Shown here one piece after another: positions 57,138-64,000 of a DNA stretch of 64,000 bases. The stretch's first letter is position 1. The number at the start of each line of letters is the position of its first letter. The DNA lies in NCBI GenBank assembly GCA_020846535.1, contig JADLDR010000039.1:36003-100002 (forward strand), read 5' to 3'. The notes beneath the pieces are model-generated. The model made no database searches. It saw only the letters and a list, made by a program, of their open reading frames with translations, and had not been told where the DNA came from. Made by a program: the position numbers and the translations under genes. The DNA is from Armatimonadota bacterium (lineage in GTDB: Bacteria > Armatimonadota > JADLDR01).

Positions 57138-58913
57138 ATGCCGACCCTCAAAGCCGCCGCCGCCACCGCCGAGATCGCCGCCGATAGCGATATGATTATC
57201 GGGGGTAGCATTTTGCCCTTCACCTGCATGGATCAGGAGGCCCCGCTTCGCGCTTCCGCGTTGCTCCTCCTCGCCGATGCGCCCGTTTGCCTGGTGTCGT
57301 GCGATGTGCTGGCCCTGGGCCGCGACCTGTGCGACGAGGCGGCCCGGAGGATCACCGCAAGCTGCGGGATTCCGTTCGAGAATATCCTTCTTGCCGCCAC
57401 CCACACCCACCACGCGCCCTCCACTATGACCGTCCATGCCTACAGGCGCGATGAGGAGTTTTGCCGCCGCACCGTCGAGGCGACGGTGCGGGCGGCGGAA
57501 GAGGCATATCGGAAGCTGCAAGAGGCGGAAGGCAAGCCCAACGAATGCGAGGCAGAGCTTCTCTTCGCCTGCGGCATCGAGATGACGACAGGCCAGAACA
57601 GCCGGTGGCTCCTGCCCGAAGGCCAGATCGCCTGGGACGGTCACGACCGCGCTCAGATGATCCGCCCCACCGGGCCGCACGATCCGGCCCTGCCTCTTCT
57701 GGCGCTACGGCATCCCGGCAGGATCGCGGGCGGCCTGTTCGTGTACGCCTCGCACAACATCGGCGCTCTCCGCCCCGGCGTGCGCTCTCCCGGCCTCTTC
57801 GGGCTGGCCGCCCGGGAGCTTGAGGTGAGGCATGGCGGGCCGTTTTTGTTTCTGCCCGGCGCATTCGGCTCCAGCCACCGCCTGGACAGCGCCCCTCCCG
57901 CTGAGGCGATCAGCCGGTTGATCGAGGCTCTTGAGGATGCGATGGCCCGGCTGGAGCCTGCCCTGACCGGGCCGGTTCTGTGCCTCAAGCGGCCTTTCTC
58001 CTACACTGTCCGGCCATGGGATGAGGAGGCGGAAAACGAGGCGGTCAGCCGCTACTGCCGGAAATGGTTCGATGCGGAAAGGGCGGCGTCCACTATCCGG
58101 GCCTTTACCGGGATGCGAGCCGCCATACAGCCACATGCAGGAGAATCAAGAGAGACCTGGCTTCAGGTGATGCGCTTGGGGGAAGTGGCTATCGTCGGCA
58201 TCCCGGGCGAGATGTTTGCCAGCCTGGGCCTGGAGATCCGCCGCCGTTCACCCTTCCGCCATACCGTGGTGGTCGGCCTGGCGAACGACGAGATCGGCTA
58301 CATCCCGGACCGCAAAGGCTACCGGGACGGCGGCTATCAAACCTGGGCCGGCTTCCACAGCCTGCTGGAGCCGGGCACAGGGGAAAGAATGGTGGAAGCC
58401 GCCCTGAAAATGCTGGAGGAGGCCATGCGCGGCCCTCAACCGGAGGAGGCTGTCTCGGACCGTCTGAGGTCGAGCGATGCGGAGGCTCTCCAGACCTTTT
58501 ACAATCACCTCGGCAGCCGGGCGCGGTGGCTCTTCCGGCCCCTGGGGTGGAATGTCTGCTATCCCGATTGCCTTCAGCTATGCAGAGATGCGGCGGAGGG
58601 CAGGCGGCTGGACATCGTTCTCCGGGCCGGAGACCTTATTGTGGGATGGGGGCTGCTGGTCAACTGGCAGAATCCGGTTCCGCACCTGGGCGTCTGCGTG
58701 GCGGACGACTGGTGCGGCAAAGGGTACGGCAGAAGGCTGATGGAGGAGCTTATCGACGCGGCGAGGGAAGCACGCAAGGAGGCCATCGAACTGATCCACG
58801 TCAAGGACAACATCCCCGCCGGCACGCTCTACCGCAAGCTGGGCTTCCAGGAGACAGGAGAGCATATCGGGCCGGACGGGAACGATTACTGGGAGATGAG
58901 GCTGGCGCTGTAG
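57138..58913 (+). CDS. Fusion of a ceramidase-like domain with a C-terminal GNAT acetyltransferase
   Basis: 591 residues from ATG 57138 (GGGAGGAATTC upstream). Residues 1-420 resemble the neutral-ceramidase-like domain of 2519-3802: ICIDMIIGG-like start, VCLVSCDVLALGRDLCDEAA, LLAATHTHHAPSTMT (HTHxxP), ASHNIGALRPGVRSPGLFG, VAIVGIPGEMFASLGLEI and VVVGLANDEIGYIPDRKGYR with TWAGFHSLLEPGTGERMVEA. From about 440 to 591 comes a GNAT domain: LQTFYNHLGSRARWLFRPLG, LIVGWGLLVNWQNPVPHLGV, CVADDWCGKGYGRRLMEELI (CGKGYG for acetyl-CoA) and LYRKLGFQETGEHIGPDGND. No signal peptide. Coupling of a hydrolase with an acetyltransferase hints at trimming followed by N-acetylation of an amino-sugar or lipid amine. 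Stop TAG. Confidence 0.8.
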   Translation: MPTLKAAAATAEIAADSDMIIGGSILPFTCMDQEAPLRASALLLLADAPVCLVSCDVLALGRDLCDEAARRITASCGIPFENILLAATHTHHAPSTMTVHAYRRDEEFCRRTVEATVRAAEEAYRKLQEAEGKPNECEAELLFACGIEMTTGQNSRWLLPEGQIAWDGHDRAQMIRPTGPHDPALPLLALRHPGRIAGGLFVYASHNIGALRPGVRSPGLFGLAARELEVRHGGPFLFLPGAFGSSHRLDSAPPAEAISRLIEALEDAMARLEPALTGPVLCLKRPFSYTVRPWDEEAENEAVSRYCRKWFDAERAASTIRAFTGMRAAIQPHAGESRETWLQVMRLGEVAIVGIPGEMFASLGLEIRRRSPFRHTVVVGLANDEIGYIPDRKGYRDGGYQTWAGFHSLLEPGTGERMVEAALKMLEEAMRGPQPEEAVSDRLRSSDAEALQTFYNHLGSRARWLFRPLGWNVCYPDCLQLCRDAAEGRRLDIVLRAGDLIVGWGLLVNWQNPVPHLGVCVADDWCGKGYGRRLMEELIDAAREARKEAIELIHVKDNIPAGTLYRKLGFQETGEHIGPDGNDYWEMRLAL

Positions 58914-58932
58914 AGGGCGAAAAAAAGGGAAG

Positions 58933-59148
58933 TCATCCCTTTCGATCCGTATCGAGTCTCAGGATGAGAACACGTCCTTCAATCGGTTCAGCATCTTTGG
59001 CCTTCAGGATGGAGGGATTGATTTCCAGGATCATATCCGTTATCTGGCAAAGGTAATCCATGCGCTCTTCCAGGGTTAAAGACCGAAACCATCGGGCCTT
59101 CGCTTCCGGCGCTTCATCTTCGATATCGCGGGAAATGGTGTCGTTCAT
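58933..59148 (-). CDS. Small acidic protein (71 aa), function unknown
   Basis: 71 residues with GGAGGGCTATT before ATG. DEAPEAKARWFRSLTLEERM and CQITDMILEINPSILKAKDA look like a two-helix acidic protein found in cyanobacteria and related genomes (KARWFQSLSxEERMDxLCxFTDLxLExNP), probably a partner of a nucleotidyltransferase-like or toxin gene, but no such gene is adjacent. It is convergent with the ceramidase-GNAT gene and 151 bp from a sigma-factor remnant in opposite orientation. This is a real gene by the clear ribosome site and conserved pattern. Confidence 0.65.
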   Translation of the reverse strand: MNDTISRDIEDEAPEAKARWFRSLTLEERMDYLCQITDMILEINPSILKAKDAEPIEGRVLILRLDTDRKG

Positions 59149-59299
59149 AAATAGCCCTCCACTTGATTATACCAAGCGGCATGATGGGTGTCAATAGGAA
59201 ACGACCCCCCAGCCCGATATGGAGACTGCATATAAACCCCCGTCGATTTTCGCCGCCTCGAAGCATCTATCTTGATAGAACAACGCGAGCAGGTGATGC

Positions 59300-59614
59300 A
59301 TGGATGAAAGAGATGAGGACATGATCCGGCGGGTTCGGGCCGGAGAGATAGATGCCTTCGGGGAACTGATGAGCCGGTGCCAGCAATGGATCTATGGGCT
59401 GACCTATCACCGGGTCGGCCACTTCGCCGACGCTCAGGATATCGCCCAGGAAGCCTTTATCCAGGCATATCGCAATCTGTCCCGGTTGAGGCAGCCGGAA
59501 CGCTCCCCCGCATGGCTGAAGGCTATCGCCGTCAACGTGAGCCGTGCCCCAGCGGTTCTCGACCTTGCGGAGAACCGTTCCGCGCTGGAACGATTGCAAG
59601 ACATCGCCGGGTAG
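59300..59614 (+). pseudogene. ECF sigma factor, truncated after region 2
   Basis: From ATG 59300, MIRRVRAGEIDAFGELMSRC, HRVGHFADAQDIAQEAFIQA and YRNLSRLRQPERSPAWLKAI are region 2 of an ECF sigma factor. After residue about 85 (VSRAPAVLDLAENRSALERL) it ends in TAG at 59612-59614; region 4, needed to bind the -35 box, is absent. The frame continues past TAG for 31 further codons (MHDRRRYRTRFERTDGGLEI) and another ATG (59714) starts a 15-codon peptide, suggesting a decayed operon of sigma factor plus small proteins. Loss of region 4 makes a functional sigma unlikely. Confidence 0.65.
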
Positions 59615-59718
59615 GAGTCGTTCTATATGCATGACAGGCGCAGATACAGAACGCGCTTCGAACGCACAGACGGCGGTCTGGAGATCAAGTTCAGGCCGAA
59701 AAAGGGGGAGGAAGATGA

Positions 59719-60939
59719 TTAAGGCGCTTGCCCGGGCATCCATGAAACGGACCAAAGGCTGATAGGGGTGGTCATCTCCGGGAACTTGTAAGGCTGGATC
59801 TCGTCGGCAGCGAAGAACTGCACCCGCCCTTTTCGTCCGCCGGGAACCGTACTCAGTTGATGCACCCCGCAGCCTTCCGCCAGGATGTGCCGCTCGAACG
59901 GCTGGCTGCCCCGGTTGAGATAGGCGTAAATGCGCGGGTTGGAGCGCATGGGAAAATCCCAGCCCCCTGCCTTCATTTCGCCTGCGATCAGATCGGGCTT
60001 CCCGTCCGAATTCAGGTCGGAGAGGGCCAGGCTGTGCGGGCAGTAGAGATCCTTCTCGATCAGGTAGCACTCCCACAGGCCACCGGGTCGAGAAGGATCG
60101 CGGCGGAAAATGCCCAGCCGCCCGCCGGGGATCTCGGCCTCCGTGGCGACGATCTCCAAGCGTCCGTCGCCATCGAAATCGGCCAGGGCGGTCTGAGCCA
60201 TCCCGCTCCATTCGCCGTTCTCCCAGCCGTTGTACCGGCGCACGATCCAGGGATCCCGAAGCGGATCCGCCGGGCACTCGGCCCAGTATTGGCCGCAGAC
60301 GACATCGGGCCTCCGGTGGCCGGCGATATCCCCGACCGCGACACCCCACTGCGGGCCTCCCGTCAGGACGGCGATCTCGCGCCGCTCCCAGGGTTCTGCC
60401 GGATTCTGTGGAATGCGGAACCAGACCAGCTTCTGATTGTCCAGGGTGAGTACGACCCCGTGCCAGGGCTTGCCGGAGGCGTCCCGGCCTGTAAGGGGAC
60501 GGATATCGTGCGGGGCGGCCCAGGCCCTTTTCGTGAGGCGCGCAACCGGATGCTCCTTCCAGTGATGTTGTCCCGGACGACCCTTCAGCCACAGGAGATC
60601 CACGGCTTCATCGTTCCGGCCATCGATGCGGGCGACCACGATTTCCTCGATGCCGTCTCCGTCCACATCCATGGCGCAGCCGCCGTTGGAATATTCGACT
60701 CCTTCCCGGGCAGGCACTACCTCCCGCTGCACCGGCGAGCGCCCCAATTGCCACTCCAGCACCCGATTGCCCCAGGCGACCACGCGGCCTCCCCTGGCCG
60801 TTCGACGCCAGACGGCGGTTGCGATATGCTCTTTCCCCAGCCGGGCGAGCGACACCTGCTCGATCCGGAAGGGCGCTGGCCCGGAGCCGGACACGCCTGC
60901 CGGACTGATCAGCCATCCGGCCACAAAGCATATGATCAT
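59719..60939 (-). CDS. Exported FG-GAP/VCBS-repeat propeller protein
   Basis: 406 residues from the ATG at 60939 (AAGGGGC upstream), with a signal peptide (MIICFVAGWLISPAGVSGSG). Three calcium-binding blade motifs are visible: DVDGDGIEEIVVA, DFDGDGRLEIVATE and DLNSDGKPDLIAGE, as in FG-GAP/integrin-like seven-bladed propellers; WGVAVGDIAGHRRPDVVCGQ is another blade. Thus it is a surface or periplasmic carbohydrate- or protein-binding protein. A start farther upstream in the frame would overlap the neighbouring oxidoreductase and is unlikely. It is 71 bp after that gene on the same strand, so it may be co-transcribed with it. Confidence 0.85.
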   Translation of the reverse strand: MIICFVAGWLISPAGVSGSGPAPFRIEQVSLARLGKEHIATAVWRRTARGGRVVAWGNRVLEWQLGRSPVQREVVPAREGVEYSNGGCAMDVDGDGIEEIVVARIDGRNDEAVDLLWLKGRPGQHHWKEHPVARLTKRAWAAPHDIRPLTGRDASGKPWHGVVLTLDNQKLVWFRIPQNPAEPWERREIAVLTGGPQWGVAVGDIAGHRRPDVVCGQYWAECPADPLRDPWIVRRYNGWENGEWSGMAQTALADFDGDGRLEIVATEAEIPGGRLGIFRRDPSRPGGLWECYLIEKDLYCPHSLALSDLNSDGKPDLIAGEMKAGGWDFPMRSNPRIYAYLNRGSQPFERHILAEGCGVHQLSTVPGGRKGRVQFFAADEIQPYKFPEMTTPISLWSVSWMPGQAP

Positions 60940-61010
60940 ATTGCCCCTTGATTCAGGGCGGGAACAGGCTCCCAAAGCCCCGCCCCAAGCCAGGCCGTTC
61001 ACCGGTTGGC

Positions 61011-62120
61011 CTATTCCCTGCATTCCTCCAGCCCCAGGGGTTCGAAGGTGGTCCTGAGTTCCTGGGTCCGGCCGGTTTCGGCGGCGCGGTAGCCGGATTC
61101 GATGATATCGATGACGTGGCGGGCGTGTTCGGCGCTGGCGATGGAGGGGATGCCATCCCGTACCCAGTCGGTAAGCTGCATCATGTCCTCGAAGACATGC
61201 GATTCGGCCAGGCCGACATGCGAGCCGGTCACATGCGGCTCGCGGTCGCCCGGTTCTTGAAGCTCCCTATCCCCGATCCGGGTTCCGATGACGGAGCCGC
61301 CGATGCCGTAGAAATTCGGGCCGAAGCCGTGGTTGACCGAACCGGCCACCGTCCCGTAGACGAAGGCAAAGAGCGCCTCCCCGAAATCCAGAAGCATCAG
61401 GGTGCTGTCATCCATATCGCAGGGGATCCTCCCTCCCCGGAACTCGCGCTCCGGCAGCACCAGGCCCGAAAGGGCGGTCACGCGCCGGGCGGGGCCGAGG
61501 ATGCCGGTCAGGTTGTGCAGGGAGTAGACGGTCACATCGTACTGCGGGCCGCCCCCGGGCCTGCGGAAGTACCAGCTCGGGTCGACATTGGTGAGGATAT
61601 CCTCTCCGGTGCGGAACTCCTCGCTTATATGGTAGTCCAGGATCGCCACCCCTGCCGCGGCCCAGACGAGCTTGCCTATCGCTCCTTCCAGGATCAGACG
61701 GCGGATGCGGCGGTTGAGCGGCATCAGCATCATCCCGGGGGAGGCCACCAGGCGGACGTCCTTTTCCGCCGCTCTGGCGATCAGGCGGTCGGCCTCCGTG
61801 ACGGTGGTGGTCATCGTTTTGTTGAAGTGGACGTGCTTGCCCGCCTCGATAGCGGCCATCCCCTGCTCGTAGTGCAGGCCGATGGGGGAGCAGAGGGTGA
61901 CCATATCCACCGCCGGATCGGATAGCAGCTCTTCGTAGGTCTCGTAAGCGGCGGCGACGCCATATCGTTGGGCGGCGGCCTCGGCGCGGCCCGGGACCGG
62001 ATCGCACACGGCGGCCAGTCGCACCCGGTCCTGTACGTCGGGCTGGCTCAGGTGGCTGAGTGCCCCTCGGATGCCGATAGCCCCGGCTCCCACCACGCCC
62101 ATTCCTAGCGGATCGCTCAT
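61011..62120 (-). CDS. Gfo/Idh/MocA-family oxidoreductase
   Basis: 369 residues; GGAGAATCGAA before ATG. Rossmann start MGVVGAGAIGIRGALSHL (GxGxxG). Next: AAVCDPVPGRAEAAAQRYGV, DMVTLCSPIGLHYEQGMAAI and GKHVHFNKTMTTTVTEADRL, where the usual EKP is replaced by NKT, so the catalytic lysine is retained but the dipeptide after it differs. The C-terminal domain has GGGPQYDVTVYSLHNLTGIL, with the YD-x-x-x-YSLHxLT metal/catalytic stretch. It probably oxidises a sugar or sugar acid. The ATG overlaps the stop of the epimerase gene by 4 bp (ATGA), so these are translationally coupled. Confidence 0.87.
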   Translation of the reverse strand: MSDPLGMGVVGAGAIGIRGALSHLSQPDVQDRVRLAAVCDPVPGRAEAAAQRYGVAAAYETYEELLSDPAVDMVTLCSPIGLHYEQGMAAIEAGKHVHFNKTMTTTVTEADRLIARAAEKDVRLVASPGMMLMPLNRRIRRLILEGAIGKLVWAAAGVAILDYHISEEFRTGEDILTNVDPSWYFRRPGGGPQYDVTVYSLHNLTGILGPARRVTALSGLVLPEREFRGGRIPCDMDDSTLMLLDFGEALFAFVYGTVAGSVNHGFGPNFYGIGGSVIGTRIGDRELQEPGDREPHVTGSHVGLAESHVFEDMMQLTDWVRDGIPSIASAEHARHVIDIIESGYRAAETGRTQELRTTFEPLGLEECRE

Positions 62121-63031
62121 TTCGATTCTCCTTCCGGCAGGAACCGCCGCCAGGAGGTTTTGTGCTCCCAGCCGACGGTTTCTTTGAGTTTTCGGTTGGA
62201 CATAAACGAGTCATGGCCCTTCAGGTCTTTGATCAGAGGGAGGAGTTCGGGATTGAACCGCTCGACGATCTCGCGGGAAGGCTCCAGGGCCATCGTGTCA
62301 TCGGCGTTGCAGAAGTAGACGCCGTTGGGAGCGATGGAATGCGCCTTTTCCATCAGCAGGCGATGGGCGGCGGCGATATCCTCGCTACCCACCCAGGGCC
62401 ACATCCACGAACTCCAACCGGTGACCGGCCCGGCGTTTTTCGCCGCATTCCGGCGGCACTCCTCGTTGCAGATGCCCGCCGAGCGGAGGGTATGGGTTCT
62501 CATACCGTAGGCGCTGCTGAAGGACTCCAGCAGGATCTCCCCGGCCAGCTTGCTGTAGGAATAGGAATCCTCCACCGCCGAAGGATGCTCCTCATCGATG
62601 GGGAGGTAGCGGACGGGGAAGGGCCTTTCGCTGATGCGGTAGCCGTGCCCGAGGGCGCAATTGCTGCCGGTCATCACGAAAATCTCGACATCCTTCGCCA
62701 GAGCCGCCTGGAGCATGTAGTACGTGCCCATGATGTTGGACTGCATGGTGGCATCGAACGGAATCCCCCGCGCTTCGGCGTTCTTGCGCTCGTGCGGGTG
62801 GTCTACAGGCCAGGGCTGGGCGGCAAGATGCTGCACGGCATCGAACTTCCCATCCAGGGCGCGCAGGCAGTCCTCGTAAGAGCGGATATCACCCGAAATC
62901 AGGGGCAGGTGTTCCTGCCCGGGAAGAGCTTGCCGCCGGGAGAAGAGTACTAGCTCATGCCCGGCCTGCTCCAGGTCGCGCACCACATACTTTCCCAGCC
63001 TTCCGCTACTTCCGGTCACCAGAACTTTCAT
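62117..63031 (-). CDS. NAD-dependent epimerase/dehydratase (SDR family)
   Basis: 304 residues from the ATG at 63031 after GGAGGGTTTCTATC. The extended-SDR Rossmann start is MKVLVTGSSGRLGKYVVRDL (GxxGxxG). Other signs: FDAVQHLAAQPWPVD (NNAG-like), EIFVMTGSNCALGHGYRISE with the catalytic serine, and SAVEDSYSYSKLAGEILLES (YxxxK, catalytic Tyr and Lys), then AGICNEECRRNAAKNAG. It would epimerise, dehydrate or reduce a nucleotide sugar or sugar lactone. It is coupled through ATGA to a Gfo/Idh/MocA oxidoreductase, so a two-step sugar conversion is likely. A 262-bp repeat-rich gap separates it from ilvB. Confidence 0.88.
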   Translation of the reverse strand: MKVLVTGSSGRLGKYVVRDLEQAGHELVLFSRRQALPGQEHLPLISGDIRSYEDCLRALDGKFDAVQHLAAQPWPVDHPHERKNAEARGIPFDATMQSNIMGTYYMLQAALAKDVEIFVMTGSNCALGHGYRISERPFPVRYLPIDEEHPSAVEDSYSYSKLAGEILLESFSSAYGMRTHTLRSAGICNEECRRNAAKNAGPVTGWSSWMWPWVGSEDIAAAHRLLMEKAHSIAPNGVYFCNADDTMALEPSREIVERFNPELLPLIKDLKGHDSFMSNRKLKETVGWEHKTSWRRFLPEGESK

Positions 63032-63293
63032 GATAGAAACCCTCCGTTTGTCGCTTGTCTGCGGTTGCGGGGAGGCACCCCTTGGAAAAGCCCCCCTAAC
63101 CCCCCCGGCTTCGGGGGCTAAGATCGTACGCGCTCTTGGCAGCGCGATCAAAGCCCCCGAAATCCACTCCCCCCGCCGGGCTTCGGCGGGGGGCGGTTGG
63201 CTTTTCTTCCCCACACCATCATCCGCCTGCAACCGCTCTGCATACATCAAGGCTCCGTCCGCCCCTGGCGGCGTTCTCCACCTGCATCAATAT
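63032..63293. repeat. Intergenic repeat-rich region upstream of the epimerase
   Basis: Contains several G/C hairpin segments: ccccttggaaaagccccc (63076-63093), ccccggcttcggggg (near 63105), gccgggcttcggcggg (near 63174). They resemble the hairpins of 11400-11600 and 55940-56180. I see no gene or clear promoter. It may hold the terminator of ilvB. Confidence 0.5.
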
Positions 63294-64000
63294 TCAGCCC
63301 TGGGTGATCGCCAGTTTCGGGTCGGCGGTCATCATCTGGTGGACGGTTCCGCCGGAGGGGATCATCGGCATGACGTTCTCCTCCGGGGCGACGCAGAATT
63401 CCATCAGGCAGGGGCCGTCCTCGACCATCAGCCCTTTCGCGATCACCTCGCTCACTTCCTCCTTGCGGGTGGCCCGGAATCCCACCGCGCCGTAGGCGTC
63501 CATCAGTTTGACGAAATCGGGCTGGCCCGCAAGCCGGGTGGCCGAGTAGCGGCGCTGGAAGAAGAGTTCCTGCCACTGGCGCACCATCCCCAGATAGCCG
63601 TTGTGCATCAGGGCGATCTTGACCGGAAGATGATGCTCCACCGCGACCCCGATCTCCTGGAAGGTCATCTGGAACCCCCCGTCGCCCACAATCGCCAGCA
63701 CGGTCTCCTCCGGGCAGCCGAACTGCGCCCCGATGGCCGCCGGAAACCCGAAGCCCATCGTCCCCAATCCCCCCGACGATAGAAAGCCCCTGGGCCGCAC
63801 CGATTTGTAAAAAAGGGAGGCCCACATCTGGTGCTGGCCTACATCGGTGGTGACGATGGCCTTCCCTTCCGTCGCCCGGGAAAGCTCCTCCAGCACATAG
63901 CCGCAGGGAATTTGATCCTCCCCGGCCTGGTAGCGCAGGGGGAACCTGGCCTTCCATTCCTCGATTTGATTGAGCCAGAGGGGATGCTGTTTGGGTTCGA
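63294..64000 (-). CDS. ilvB: Acetolactate synthase large subunit, C-terminal part (runs off the window)
   Basis: The 3' 235 codons are visible, continuing past the right edge. The thiamine-diphosphate domain is clear: LGTMGFGFPAAIGAQFGCPE, then AIVGDGGFQMTFQEIGVAVE and ALMHNGYLGMVRQWQELFFQ (GDG-x...N-G motif) with conserved RRYSATRLAGQPDFVKLMDA and GPCLMEFCVAPEENVMPMIP at the end. This enzyme condenses pyruvate molecules in branched-chain amino acid synthesis. The end is TGA at 63294. Cofactor and FAD domains lie beyond the window. A regulatory subunit gene, often downstream, is not seen. Confidence 0.95.
   Translation of the reverse strand, partial: EPKQHPLWLNQIEEWKARFPLRYQAGEDQIPCGYVLEELSRATEGKAIVTTDVGQHQMWASLFYKSVRPRGFLSSGGLGTMGFGFPAAIGAQFGCPEETVLAIVGDGGFQMTFQEIGVAVEHHLPVKIALMHNGYLGMVRQWQELFFQRRYSATRLAGQPDFVKLMDAYGAVGFRATRKEEVSEVIAKGLMVEDGPCLMEFCVAPEENVMPMIPSGGTVHQMMTADPKLAITQG

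Overview
The window is 64 kb of GC-rich bacterial chromosome (roughly 60% GC by eye), densely coded on both strands. It has Shine-Dalgarno sites, rho-independent terminators and several consensus sigma70 promoters. No ribosomal RNA or phylogenetic marker is present. The gene repertoire (a PEP-CTERM protein, a DUF6785-like membrane protein, DUF4434, DUF4838 and GH172 proteins, ceramidase-like proteins, many Gfo/Idh/MocA and Zn-dehydrogenase paralogs) resembles environmental polysaccharide degraders such as Armatimonadota and neighbouring phyla. That placement is inference. SelB implies selenocysteine use. Family-5 uracil-DNA glycosylase and an Ogg2-type glycosylase are families often met in thermophiles.

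Layout. 1-5000: leftward row of sialidase, ceramidase-like hydrolase, an unrecognised 600-aa protein and a sugar aminotransferase. 5001-5776: a gene-free stretch with GTCATA repeats in inverted orientation around a 34-bp perfect AT palindrome. 5777-9126: secreted propeller coupled to a secreted metallopeptidase. 9190-13453: second sialidase, uracil-DNA glycosylase, a DUF4434 glycosidase-like protein. 13520-19346: housekeeping and repair block (tandem ThyX-like protein, Nfo, PEP-CTERM protein, TPR protein, Ogg2, small membrane protein, LolA-like protein). 19453-22383: alpha-L-fucosidase with an amber codon and a frameshifted glycosidase-like gene. 22543-26160: Uma2 remnant behind a perfect promoter plus palindrome, then leftward sigma factor, GspF-like protein and SelB. 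26423-38013: HAF-repeat secreted protein, dehydrogenase, diguanylate cyclase, a glycosidase-like/SUMF1 fusion, GH30, oxidoreductase, polysaccharide deacetylase and a subtilase whose catalytic serine is cysteine. 38025-42095: broken genes (MscS-ParB, GH172, UroD-like and two 5' stubs) around one intact dehydrogenase. 42217-46238: heparinase-like gene coupled to a DUF4838 gene with three in-frame ambers and no frameshift. 46488-53457: Uma2 fragment, GNAT, a small protein with a truncated partner, GH130, sugar-alcohol dehydrogenase, RlmI-type methyltransferase, ThuA-like protein, hydrogenase-type protease and polyprenol-phosphate mannosyltransferase. 53691: tRNA with CAT anticodon. 53875-64000: large membrane protein, sugar isomerase, ceramidase-GNAT fusion, small proteins, truncated sigma factor, FG-GAP protein, oxidoreductase, epimerase and the 3' part of ilvB.

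The common theme is capture and trimming of complex or acidic glycans: extracellular or cytoplasmic glycosidases, lyases, deacetylase and sialidases feed sugars to oxidoreductases, isomerases and epimerases. The most unusual observations are recurring in-frame TAG codons in otherwise preserved genes, the GTCATA/AT-palindrome structure, the tandem ThyX protein whose halves keep complementary parts of the signature motif, and several domain fusions. All six internal nonsense codons I found are TAG, but TAG also ends about ten intact genes, so decay or sequence error remains the simplest reading.
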